From Magicicada septendecula (lineage: Eukaryota > Arthropoda > Insecta > Hemiptera > Cicadidae), in NCBI GenBank assembly GCA_034769895.1, contig CM068367.1:311311486-311375485 (forward strand): a stretch of DNA of 64,000 nucleotides, in the 5' to 3' direction. The position numbers and the translations under genes are program-made. The notes under the pieces were generated by a model. It ran no database searches and was not told where the DNA came from. It saw only the letters and a list, made by a program, of their open reading frames with translations. Of this stretch, positions 26,312-36,293 are shown in pieces (position 1 is the stretch's first letter; each line of letters begins with the position of its first letter).

Positions 26312-26782
26312 ATGGAAAATAATAGTTTGACTGAATCAACGGTCATGAGCGGGTTGGAGGTCCATTCGACCCCAATCCTAGTTCAAAATAGAGAATTAAG
26401 TAAGTCAGCTGACACAGATGACTCGGGGATTCAAATAACCCCGAAATCAGTTAACAAAAACAATCAATCTGACAGTGGTGAGATGATGAGTATGATGCAG
26501 TTGTTGTTAAAGATAGATAGTAAGTGTGAAAATTTGGACGCTAAACTTAACGATATTAATCAACGTTTAGATAGTAATGAGGAAAAGTTTGAGACAAAAT
26601 TTGATACATTAAATAAACGTTTTGATATAAGTGACCATAAATTTGATGAAATAAAGAGCGATATTAATAAGATTGAATTACAAAACTGTAATATCGAGAA
26701 ACGTATAAATGACATAGATGAGCGATGTAATGTTATTCTTGTAAACTTGTATTCTTGTAATGTTATTACTGTAAACATGTAA
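26312..26782 (+). CDS. Element A ORF, N-terminal coiled-coil part
   Basis: 156 codons from a well-placed ATG (AAAAATGG). Residues 1-60 are polar and low in structure. Residues about 60-145 form a coiled coil with regularly spaced Ile/Leu/Phe (KFETKFDTLNKRF, HKFDEIKSDINKIE). The frame ends in a small direct duplication (TGTAATGTTATT at about 26727 and 26756). The reading frame of the next ORF is open from 26761, so the two frames overlap by about 20 bp. The element B homologue is one continuous ORF, so a single indel here probably split this gene. Not a known Gag by motif. The function is unknown; self-association is likely. Confidence 0.6.
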   Translation: MENNSLTESTVMSGLEVHSTPILVQNRELSKSADTDDSGIQITPKSVNKNNQSDSGEMMSMMQLLLKIDSKCENLDAKLNDINQRLDSNEEKFETKFDTLNKRFDISDHKFDEIKSDINKIELQNCNIEKRINDIDERCNVILVNLYSCNVITVNM

Positions 26783-26829
26783 TTACAGTAAATGATAATT
26801 TTAAAAGTTTTGCAAGTAACAGTGGTAAT

Positions 26830-27666
26830 ATGACAATAGATAGTGAAGAAATTAATAGCAAGGTGAGTAATACCGATGATTATAACAATATGTTAAAAAG
26901 TAATACAGTAGATAATAGTGGTGATAATGAGTGTAGAATGAGAGTTGAGGTTGATCAGGGATTGCTAGTTAGTGCCTATGATTTAGAAGGGGAGTATAGT
27001 GACAGTTTAAATATAGAGTATGAACAGAGGGCAAATTTTTCTTGTGAGACAGGTGAAGAAAAAGTTTCACCAGTATTGTTGGAGGACAAAGGTTCCTCGT
27101 TAGTTTTTGTAGAAGACAAAAGGTCTTTTAAATGTCAAAGAAATTATTTGTGTTTATCTGGTAAAGCCAGATGTTGTAGTAACAATGTTGTGTTGCCCTG
27201 TGTGTGGAATGAAAATGTGAAATGTTGTGAGAAGTATTGTAATGAAAGTGATTATGAGAGAGAGAGAGTGGTAGAAATATTTAAGGTGAGGAGAGATTAT
27301 GAAGAGTTAATACAGAGTTTAAATAGTGAGAGAACTGGTAGAATTAAAAACATACCTTGTGTGATAAACAATGAGTATATTGATGAACAATATTTGCCTG
27401 TTAATAAATCTATAGTAGCAGAATATGGTAATAATGATGTAATGATAATAACAAAAAACACTGACGGAGACTTTATAAAAAATACTGATGCCAACTTAAT
27501 TTATGATAAGATAATTTTGGGGGGTAACCCTATAGATTATTATTTTGGTATAATGGAAAAAATAAAATTTTATGGCCATTACACAGAAAATAGCCATATG
27601 ATGAATGCAAATAAAATTGACAAATGTTATATAAAAATAAGACTATTACACGATGATGGAGGTTAA
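26830..27666 (+). CDS. Element A ORF, conserved C-terminal domain
   Basis: 278 codons from ATG 26830; the frame is open from 26761. An acidic N-terminal third leads to a domain shared with the element B protein: GKAR, then PC(V)W, CCEKYCNESDYERE (from about 27223), NIPCV...EYIDEQYLPV, a GDFI segment near the end, and the acidic terminus DDGG. The shared residues are Cys, Trp, Tyr and Asp/Glu, which suggests a folded domain, perhaps metal-binding, but the spacing fits no zinc finger I know. No protease, polymerase, integrase or capsid motifs. Function unknown; conservation between two elements with different LTRs argues that it matters to them. Confidence 0.6.
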   Translation: MTIDSEEINSKVSNTDDYNNMLKSNTVDNSGDNECRMRVEVDQGLLVSAYDLEGEYSDSLNIEYEQRANFSCETGEEKVSPVLLEDKGSSLVFVEDKRSFKCQRNYLCLSGKARCCSNNVVLPCVWNENVKCCEKYCNESDYERERVVEIFKVRRDYEELIQSLNSERTGRIKNIPCVINNEYIDEQYLPVNKSIVAEYGNNDVMIITKNTDGDFIKNTDANLIYDKIILGGNPIDYYFGIMEKIKFYGHYTENSHMMNANKIDKCYIKIRLLHDDGG

Positions 27667-29843
27667 ATTAAAAAAAAGCAGTGTATGGACATTTTAAATA
27701 CTTTAGTATATGGTAATGACATGGCTGATTTTGGAAACGAAGGGTGATAAAATTGAACAAGTAATGATGAAGATTTGTAAATACATTTATAGTGAAATTA
27801 ATTGTGTGTGTACTATAAAATGTTTCATGTAACCATGTGTGTATTGATTGATTTTAATAATAATATTATTTTATGTTGTTAATTAATAATAATAATTAAC
27901 AGGAGGTATAAATGAATTAAATTTTGAATTATGTTTGTATTAAAAGTGTTTTAACTATGTTAACTAAAATCATGAGTAACTAAAACCAAATTGTTTTTAG
28001 TAAAATGTTATTAATGTAAATGTGGTGAATTAAAATATCTGATCCAAATTGGAACAAAAAGAGATAAATATGTTAACTAAAAGATTTATAGAAATTGAAA
28101 AGTGAAGTACAGGTGTTAGTATGTGGTAAGCAGAATGTTTAAACTGAGAGTGTTATAACTGTGTTTATAACACCAGTCTGGCAGACAACTGTTAATGTAA
28201 ACAGGTGTGTTGTATGTTGTGACTAATGTCTACAGTCATGCTTGGTGACAAAAATAAAAATGTTGTAGTCTGCTGAATCATTGCCAGCAGCAAAATCCTA
28301 CTATGAAATAAAAAGAAATACCAGATGTGAAGAAATGAAGGTAAATTTTTTGAATAATGTAGGTAATATTTTTATGTTGGATCATTTTGAAAAATGTAAT
28401 TAATTTTGAAATTGTTAATTATAACAATATGAATTAAATTTAATGAAAGGTAATTAAATAAATTGAAAAGATAATTTTTAATAATGACTTTAAATCTAAT
28501 TTGATCTGAATTTTGATTGTAATGGTAAAATAAATAATTGATAAAAAACATAATGATTAAAATATTCATTTAAAATTGAAAACTGAAGGAAATTTTGTAT
28601 GGATATAATAAAGAACGTTCAAGCTGAGATAGCGTTTGGAAAATAAGATGTGTATATTTCTGTTCATGTAAATTTTATCAATGCCAATCCTTGTTATGTT
28701 TAACTGTAGATTCCCCACCTAAGTGCGGCCATGACCTCACCGGATCATGACCGTGAAAGTAGTCAATTGTGGCAAATCATAAATTTTACTTGATATAACC
28801 GGCTTGTGGTTTGTTTTATTTTGTTTAACCCGGTGGTTTGTTAGATTTAGTAGGGGGGTTTATTTTTTGGGGAATCTACCAAATTTGGAACAGGTCTATT
28901 TTCACCCAGATAGGGGTGGTAGTCCATTAGGGGCGTATCAATCAAGAAAAGTAGGTGTAACACTGAATTTTATTGTAACGCCGAAGCAAGGATGGGGGTG
29001 GAATAAAAGAAAAAATGTCCACCCCTTCCGCATCAGTCCTTGTGAAAGCAACTGGGCGCTACAGTCCAGGGGGGAAATAGTGAGTGTGGATGGGGGGTGA
29101 CCCTGTTACAGGTCATGAGGGAGATGTGGTTTACGGCTAGGATGAGGTCTTCATGGCCAAGAAGCCTAGCGCAGAACACATTAATATGTAACGGGTATCA
29201 GGGGTTCAGGGATTAAAAGGGGGTAGTAGAGGAAAAAAAAATTTTTTTATTCTATATAAATATAGTAGGTAAGGACATATCTTGTATTTTAGTTATGATT
29301 ACTGTGAGTTAATGCAACTCTGTATAATTAATGGGTCATTTTGCTGGGCAATATTGTATGGGGAATGCTATTTAATTTGACTGGAACTTATATGTACTAC
29401 TGTATTGCATGTAACCTATATTGTTTTGTTAACACTATTTTCTAGGGTTAAGATATATTTCATAATATAAAATGAGCCAGTGCGTTGTCAATGAACCAGT
29501 ACGGCTAAGAGGAAACAAATCAGTTGTGGGATATGGAGTGATGGAAGGCCGTTTGTTGATTTTTAATTGAATGTTCCAGAGTCAGGCGATACTGTGGCGG
29601 GTATCTGTCCGAGCTTATGGTGTTGGGATCTCGTACAGAGAAGTCCAGTAAGAGCGGATGGGTGCTGCCACAGTCGCCAGACTAGTGGGTTAATGCAATT
29701 AAAATCATGGGGTAAGTGCCCATGATTTTAATAGAAAGTTCAGGGGGGTTGCGGCGCCATATCCTCACTGATCCTCTTAGGTTTTAGGCAATAAGAGTTT
29801 GAACGCTTCGGCCTTCAACCTCTTATTGGGGGGGGGGGGGTAT
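27667..29843 (+). other. Long 3' non-coding region of element A with conserved blocks
   Basis: 2.2 kb, AT-rich, no supported ORF. Three blocks match element B: GGGCGC(T/C)ACAGTCCA to GGTGAC (29054-29102), TGTTGGGATCTC to AGAAGTCCAGT (29621-29649), and TCCTC-GGTTT (about 29762-29785) leading to a hairpin and G-run before the LTR. These are candidates for packaging, priming or export signals. Confidence 0.6.
29789..29843 (+). other. Hairpin plus polypurine tract before the 3' LTR of element A
   Basis: CAATAAGAG (29789-29797) pairs perfectly with CTCTTATTG (29820-29828). An inner TTGAA/TTCAA stem is closed by a TTCG loop. A G-run of about 14 and TAT then lead straight into the LTR. Element B has an equivalent hairpin of different sequence at the same place. 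Confidence 0.8.
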
Positions 29844-30613
29844 TGTAATGGTACAGAATTGTGTGATCCCATAGTTTTAATTTTATTTTGTATCAATCAG
29901 TAATTTTCAAATTGTCAGACTTCACCTGTGAGGTGCCCCAGTAACCAGCAATACACACAATTAGCCTAAACAATTGTCCAGACGCACTGCGTAACCGCCC
30001 CAGTAAGCAGCAGTCCTTGTGAAACAGTATGCAATTTGTCATCAGAAAGGGCACAGTAGACAGCCAGCAGCAGCACACAGTGCCGTTTTATTAAAACATA
30101 AAACGGTGGCCTCGGGGGTAGGATAGGCCGTAATTATTAGGTGGACTATCCATTTAAATAGAATATTCAATTCTAAACTGTTGTTTATCAGTTGTTTGGT
30201 ATAAAAGTACGTTTCACAGCTATTGACTCTCCATATGCGGTTGCCAAATACACGAATTGTTTAAAGTTCTATTACAACTCACGGCCGCGCGGCCAACCTA
30301 CAAGATCAAGTGTTCGAAAAGTTACGTCGGCCGACACAATTATTATACAAAGTGAAATGTGAAAAAAACGTGGTTTTAGTAATCAGCAAAAACTTAGCGC
30401 CAGTCAACAGACAAAATCACTTTAACGAACTTTAATTAACTTTTGAAATGCGGGTTAAAACAAGTGCCTCTTCAGTTGGATCAGATCAACAACCAGGATG
30501 AGTACCCTATAATCAATTTTAACTACATTACCATTTATATTTGCAGATGTTTCATAAAATCATGAGATCTCAAAGTGGGGTTTAATAGAATGTCAATGTA
30601 AAAGAACGAATGT

Positions 30614-30669
<56 letters not shown>

Positions 30670-31085
30670 GGGGGGACAAATTACGTACTGGTTCGTATAA
30701 TAGAAGTTTAAAAAACAAATTAGTTAAGAAAAGTAGTCTGAACTGAAGATGGTTTGTTCTTTTAAAAGTAGGAAACTAAAATGTAAGGTGGCATAACCAA
30801 ACCATAGGACTTACGGTTCAATAACCCAAAGTCATTTATGAAAATTTTATTTTATATTTTGGTTGTTATATAAATAATATTGAATAACAGTGAATAACAA
30901 AGTAAAGTAAAATATATCTTGCTTAATAAAAGGGAAATAATTTGTTAAAATCAGAAACACTGTTTGCATAATTATTTTGCACTTAAACCCAGATAACCTT
31001 TCTGCAGCAGTTTCGTCTGTACGACTCTGGGAGAACCCTAAGGTAAGAGTTAATTATAGTATTTGAACAAGTTAATATTGTTTCA
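29844..31085 (+). repeat. 3' LTR of element A
   Basis: 1242 bp, TGTAATGG to TTGTTTCA. Contains the TATA box at 30200-30207, an extra segment of about 105 bp upstream of it (30084-30190) and a longer (TG)n tract (30611-30667). Confidence 0.92.
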
Positions 31086-31448
31086 ATGCTATTTATTAAA
31101 TTTATAAATAAATAGAAACCAAATTGCAGAAAATTTAGATTTATTAACAATTGTATAACGTATCGAGTGTTAATCGATATTTCAACAGTAGTATCGACTC
31201 GTTCTCAGGGCTGTCGATTAATTTTTTACATCTGTATTTTCTATTAATTATTAGGTTCTTTGAACGGTTATTTTATATATAGTCAGAGAAGGGTAAGGTC
31301 AGGAAAGTATAACACTTACATGTAAAAAGCTTAATAATTAAAAATTACAAGTTATTAGTTAATATATAATGTTTATTAAATAAAAAATTTGAACCATTGA
31401 AGACTGTATGATTATGTTGGTAAAGCTCACTTTGAATTGTGGGAGTCA

Positions 31449-33281
31449 AGATGGCGGCTCCCGGACTGCATATGTTTAACCGTAGTCGACTCGATGAAAA
31501 TTTCTTCCAATAAATGGTGCCTTTTCAATGTTTCCTCATCTCCGCAGTTGTGATTATTCCTTCTGGTGTTAGTAGAATGGTTCTAGTTCAGTGTCTTGTG
31601 ATTCACTTCGATTAAATATGTGTGATAATGTTTAATTTACTTTGTTCAATAAGGTCGAAACTTGCACTTCTCGTCTCGTTATTAAGAATTATTTATTGTA
31701 TAGGTTTAAGTTATTATTTCACTCCTTTACTGTTCCGTATTACTTTAGTTTAATTATGTTATTAATTGTTCTCACTGTGTTTAAGGTTTAAGTTCAAAAT
31801 TTAGTAATTTACGATTTTTCACTGCAGACTAGGCTTACAGACCGATCGCCATATTTGTCTGCTATATAGGTTAATATTAGCAAAAATCTCGTTCAAGTGT
31901 CCTCGACAAGGTCCAATAATTAACTGTTCTCATTTCCTTCATCTCCTGACAAAGTCTTAGCCAATTTAATATTAGCAATACATTGTTTTAAATCGGTTTG
32001 GCTTCCGCTACATTCGGAAAATTTACATTATATTACTGAATATATTTTTGCTATTATTTAATTTTATGAAATACTAAATACATAATCTCTTTCTTTAGTT
32101 CATTCTGTTTGATTTGATACCCAATAAGATAGTTTTACAAAGTTTTTTATCTAAAATGCTATATTTCTTTCATTTTGAAAAAGTAGGCTTTAAAATTTAC
32201 TTCCTGTTCTTCCCCAAATGTTTGCCATTTTATATGTTATATTTATGATTGTACTAAATCTCAGATTGACATTAAATGTTTATCTTCCCTTAATTTCTTG
32301 TAATTTTATTAATTGGTTATCCTTTTAAATATTATTCAATAATTGATGACTCCCCACTCTGAATTTTCAGTTATTACATTTGCATTTTTTCTCATAATTC
32401 TTCCTATCTTTTTACAATATCCTTTTAAAGTATAATTTACATTATATTATTCTGTGACTGATTTACCTTACATAAATTTCATCAGTTTAACTAGTTTACT
32501 GGACTTGATTCATCAATTATAATTTAGTTTATATTTACCATTTGGCCTAGATTTTATCTGGTTTTACATACAAAGTTTTTTAATAATACAGCTTGTTTAT
32601 ACCCTTTCTGACCTTCTATTCTAATACAATGTTAATTAACAATTCCGTACTTTACTACAAGAACATTTAGTGTTGAATTCTAACTAATAATATATAACAA
32701 TTATTTGACATGAAAAACATGGTATTTAAGCTCAGACATTCTAGTCTTGATTATTTCTAGTAACTCATAATAAACGTTTTATAATAAAAGAATGGTATCC
32801 ACACTCAGACATTGCATTCTTGATTAAAACTTTTAAACATAATAAACATTTTTGAATATTAGAACATTACTCTCTATTTCAACATTTATGTATATAATTC
32901 ATTGATTTAACTAGAAACATAACACATTTGTTTCTTCATTTTTCAACCTTTCTTAAAATGACTTGTGTGCAGTCTTATCTGTTTTTATTTTATTTTAGGG
33001 ATGTATCTCTTGTCACTTTACTTATTAACTACCTGCTCTCTATTTATCTTACTCATTTCATTGAATGTTATTAGATAAAGAGTGGCACTTTATTAGAAAC
33101 ATTAGTCTTTGCCTTTCATAATACTATTCTATTAAATAGTATTCATGAAGTTAAATTAACACTTTAAAGTTGTTTAAAGGTACACTTTTATTAAGTTTAA
33201 GCATTTAATGCACTTTCTTGAAGTTTATTTACTATAATATAATAACTTGCACTTGTCCCCTGTTAATTCTTGATACTATCA
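31449..33281. other. Intron sequence of the host gene
   Basis: AT-rich, with no ORF or exon-like segment recognised on either strand. The left edge contains AAGATGGCGGC directly at the gypsy boundary (about 31448-31458). Confidence 0.5.
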
Positions 33282-34154
33282 TGTAGCGGGTCAAAATTTT
33301 GGGTATTTTTATTTTAACCGTATGGGGCATTTATATATTTTTATTCATTTCGTTTTCGGTCGGGAGCCTTATAAAATATTGCGAAATAACTGTATTATTG
33401 TGCAACGTATTTGTCAGTAACAGAACAGTTGGAAACAAAGCGAGACGCAGGTCGTTGTTGAGGAATGTGGCAGAGAATTCGCGCCACCCTAAAATTCGCA
33501 GAACTCTGTACATGTGTTTCGACGCCCGTATGCAACTCAGCCGGGCGGGGCTCGGGAATGACGCCGTGAGAAACACCAAAGTTGAGGCAAACATGGCGAT
33601 GTAGAAAAAACGTTTGTTGCAGCCATCAACTCAATACCGGAAAACAGTGTTAAACTCCGCCTACTGTTGGTGACATGACCAGAGCCCAGTCCAATATTGT
33701 CCTCTGGTACCACACATATACCAGCTATAGTCCATGCATAAACTGAATATGCCTCAGCAAATCAACAGTATACGGCGACTAAAACCTGATGGCCGTGACT
33801 GCTCATTTCCCGCGACTCAACGAAGCAGCATGTACCTGTTACGTTCTCCGTGACGGTCGACTTTTAAGCAGAGACGCCATACCGTCAACAGGACGCCAAC
33901 TCCAGTAACAGACGTTCACAGTTTTGGTTTAGGGCCCGGTCGGTAGTGTTATAAAATGTAATTAATCCAGTAGGACCGACCGGGACCCCAGAAATTAATA
34001 GACATATCGCAGTTGAAAAATCGGTACAGGGATGTGGTAAAGTCAACGTGATAAATACGGACGTTGAATGTGCGGGACTCAGCACGTGTTCGGCCGGTAT
34101 CGCGCTCGTGGACGGGTATATTAATGTATAAAACTTAACAAATAAGGGGTCATG

Positions 34155-34163
34155 TATAAAAGG
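34155..34163 (+). promoter_or_regulatory. TATA box in LTR of element B
   Basis: TATAAAAGG, also in the 3' LTR at about 40264. It would start element RNA about 30 bp downstream, leaving roughly 460 bp of R-U5. Confidence 0.6.
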
Positions 34164-34562
34164 TATGGAAGCGTGTGTGAGCAGATTGGGCTGCCTTAGA
34201 TGTAAGTATAGAAAAAATGTAATTCAAATTTGATTTTGTAGCACTCTAATGTGGGCAATTATAATAAGTGAGTATAACTAATTCTCTTGTATTAATAATA
34301 ATGAACATTGACTTAATTCATTAAATCAGTTAATTTACAATATAATCATGTGTTAGACTAAGTTATTTCGTCATTGCCATTTCCTCATTTCTGTGTTAAA
34401 AATTCGTCTAACGAAATCGGGGGTTTTCTGAAATTCTTTTACAGTCAGATAGCGGGATTTTTATAAGGGCAAGAGTATATAAGTTTTCGATATTTTACCT
34501 TCTAGAAAAATATCGTGGCGACCTTGGGCAGTTTTCAAAAGATAAGTTTTACGGGGACCATG

Positions 34563-34592
34563 ACGGTAAGTGAAATTCTGGCAGCGGTAAGT
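34563..34592 (+). promoter_or_regulatory. Two splice donors in the LTR of element B
   Basis: ACG|GTAAGT at 34565/34566 and GCG|GTAAGT at 34586/34587 match the donor consensus well. A possible acceptor (GTTGTAATTCACAG, ending 34805) lies 73 bp before the ORF. Element A has a comparable donor near its LTR end (26095/26096). Splicing of a leader onto the ORF is inferred. Confidence 0.45.
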
Positions 34593-34877
34593 ATTATTTT
34601 ATGAAGAATGGAATGTGTTAAATATCAGTGTAAAGAAAGTGAGTAACTTCACAGTGACGCCCCTGCCAGGATGTTCGTATATAAATTTTATAGGAACTAG
34701 ACCTATTTTAATACACAGAAAATAGGATGTGGTAATGACGAATTTATAAATATGATTTATCGTATATAATTACGCACATAGGTTATGTTTGTGTTGTAAT
34801 TCACAGTGTGTTAGGTGTTTGAGTAGAGAAAAAGAGTAATTTTATATATAAAAGTGTTATACAAACGAACTTTAAAA

Positions 34878-36293
34878 ATGTCTATAATACAAAGTAATGA
34901 TAGTGATTTTGCGTGGGATGAGTGGGAGAATGAATTTCGAGGTGTTGTGGGTGAGATGACAGACGAGGAATGGGGTAATTTAGACGATAGGTTAACCCGA
35001 ATGGAAGAACAAGAGGAAGGAATATTCGCAGAAATTAATAAACATTGTGAGATGACCAATGATACAGGTAAGATAGTTGAAGGGATAATAGTAGAGAATA
35101 AGGTAAATAATGATGATACGAGTGAATCTGATTATGAGATGAATATGTTGCTAATGATTAAGAAAGGTTTGGAGGAATATATGGAGATGACGAACAAGAG
35201 TTTTGATATGATTAATAAACGGCTTGATGAGAGGGAGGAAATGATGAATAAACATTTTGATAATATGAACAAGGGTTTTGATGAGTTACATATAGAATTA
35301 AACAAAACAAAGGAAATAATGAGTAAGGGTTGTGATACAATAAAAAATGCTTTTGATAAACCAGACGAGAAGCGGGAGGAGAATAGAGGTCAGTTAAAAG
35401 AGAGTACAGAAGTTGAGTTAACACAGGTAAGTGGTAATAATGTCTTTGATAATAGCGAAGAAATAACTAACAAGGTAAGTTACAGTTGTAAAAATGAATT
35501 AATAAATAATAGTGATAAAATAGTTGAAAACGAGCTATTTAAGAATGATGTGATGAAAACAAATAGTGATGATGAAGTTTGTGGTGAAGTAGAATTTAAT
35601 AACAAAATGTTAGCGAGTGTTGATGAAATTGAGAGAGAGTGTGATGAAAGGTTAGGGTGGCAAAGGGCAAATTTTCCCCGTGATGTAAGTGGAGTAAGGA
35701 CTCCGCTAGTAGTGAATTTTGAGGACAGAGTTTCCTCCGGTAATTATGTGGAAGACAAGGTGTCTTCAAGCAGTCCCCTAATTTTTTGTAAACCTGGAAA
35801 AGCCAGGAAGTGGTATAGTAAGTTTGTTGTGCCCTTTGCATGGAGTGAAGTAGGTCAGTGGTGTTGTGACAGGTATTGTGATGAAAGTGATTATGAGAGA
35901 GAGAAAGGGTTAAAGTGGTTCAAGATAAATAGAGGTTATGTAGAGCTGATAGAGAAGATGGATATTAAGAGAATTATGATAAATAATGTAGACATACCTT
36001 GTGTAGCAGTAGACAGTGATTATATTGATGATAAATATGTACCTGTAGGAAAAGTTAGTGTACTTGTAGTGGAGGAATATGATGAGAAAATAACTTACCT
36101 GGGTGTAACAACAAATATTCACGGAGGCTGGATAAAAACAAATAATAGTGACAAGTCTTATGGAATAATAAAAGGGAAAATGAATGACATAGAGGTAATG
36201 GTTTATGATAAAAATAATAATAATAAATTGGATGTAGATGAAAATCATTTAGTATATAAATATGTGAGGTATATTTTTGACGATGAAGGCTAA
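34878..36293 (+). CDS. Element B protein: coiled coil plus conserved Cys/Tyr/Asp-rich domain
   Basis: 471 codons from ATG 34878 (AAAAATG); an upstream in-frame GTG at 34854 is less likely. Residues 1-80 are acidic. Residues about 85-170 form a coiled coil (FDMINKRLDEREEMMNKHFD and similar). An acidic linker follows. Residues about 305-471 form the domain shared with element A: GKARKWYSKF, PFAW, CCDRYCDESDYERE from C329, DIPCVA and YIDDKYVPV, GGWI, and a DDEG terminus. The ORF is intact in a very recent insertion, so it was probably functional when the element moved. No Gag capsid, zinc knuckle, protease or polymerase motif. It may be a particle or RNA-binding protein that co-assembles with another element's Gag, but that is inference. 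Confidence 0.75.
   Translation: MSIIQSNDSDFAWDEWENEFRGVVGEMTDEEWGNLDDRLTRMEEQEEGIFAEINKHCEMTNDTGKIVEGIIVENKVNNDDTSESDYEMNMLLMIKKGLEEYMEMTNKSFDMINKRLDEREEMMNKHFDNMNKGFDELHIELNKTKEIMSKGCDTIKNAFDKPDEKREENRGQLKESTEVELTQVSGNNVFDNSEEITNKVSYSCKNELINNSDKIVENELFKNDVMKTNSDDEVCGEVEFNNKMLASVDEIERECDERLGWQRANFPRDVSGVRTPLVVNFEDRVSSGNYVEDKVSSSSPLIFCKPGKARKWYSKFVVPFAWSEVGQWCCDRYCDESDYEREKGLKWFKINRGYVELIEKMDIKRIMINNVDIPCVAVDSDYIDDKYVPVGKVSVLVVEEYDEKITYLGVTTNIHGGWIKTNNSDKSYGIIKGKMNDIEVMVYDKNNNNKLDVDENHLVYKYVRYIFDDEG

Larger units (their letters stand above)
25038..31085 (+). mobile_element. Pol-less LTR retrotransposon 'element A' with its own ORF
   Basis: LTRs 25038-26139 and 29844-31085 start TGTAA(C/T)GGTACAG and end TTGTTTCA. 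The exact 4-bp target duplication ATGC (25034-25037 and 31086-31089) lies in the 5' LTR of the minus-strand gypsy element, whose other LTR copy shows the empty site. CTGGCCCCCGACCAGG follows the 5' LTR, a likely primer site; a long G-run precedes the 3' LTR. The 3.7-kb interior has two adjoining ORFs that together resemble the single ORF of element B, and no reverse transcriptase, protease or integrase. It is therefore a large non-autonomous element. It must have used enzymes from another element to move. Confidence 0.9.
18804..31448 (-). mobile_element. Ty3/gypsy element (minus strand) with another LTR element nested in its 5' LTR
   Basis: Minus-strand order is 5' LTR, primer site, gag, protease, RT, RNase H, integrase, 3' LTR. 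The LTR copies are 18804-19535 (3') and 24693-25037 joined to 31090-31448 (5'). The 5' copy is split by pol-less element A. Next to the inner edge of the 5' LTR, the minus strand reads TTGGCGTCCAACTAAGGGG, close to the tRNA-Lys-type site TGGCGCCCAAC. Genes carry several stops and frameshifts, and integrase is cut off at the 3' LTR. Outer flanks (ATAT left, AGAT right) do not give a perfect 4-bp duplication. The element sits in the intron between the 43.2-kb and 18.4-kb host exons, in the same orientation as the host gene. Confidence 0.85.
33282..34653 (+). repeat. 5' LTR of element B
   Basis: 1372 bp. TATA box at 34155. Near the 3' end are an ATG (34560) followed at once by a strong splice donor ACG|GTAAGT, and a second donor GCG|GTAAGT at 34586/34587. 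A 101-codon ORF in the U3 part is present in both copies, but this is no evidence of coding because the copies are nearly identical. Confidence 0.95.

Noticed and set aside
28804..29100. 98-codon ORF in the 3' part of element A
   Set aside because: The matching block in element B has no corresponding ORF; conservation is at DNA level, so it is treated as non-coding.
33299..33604. 101-codon ORF in the element B LTR, repeated at 39408-39713
   Set aside because: The LTR copies are almost identical by descent from one insertion, so presence in both says nothing about selection. No domain recognised.
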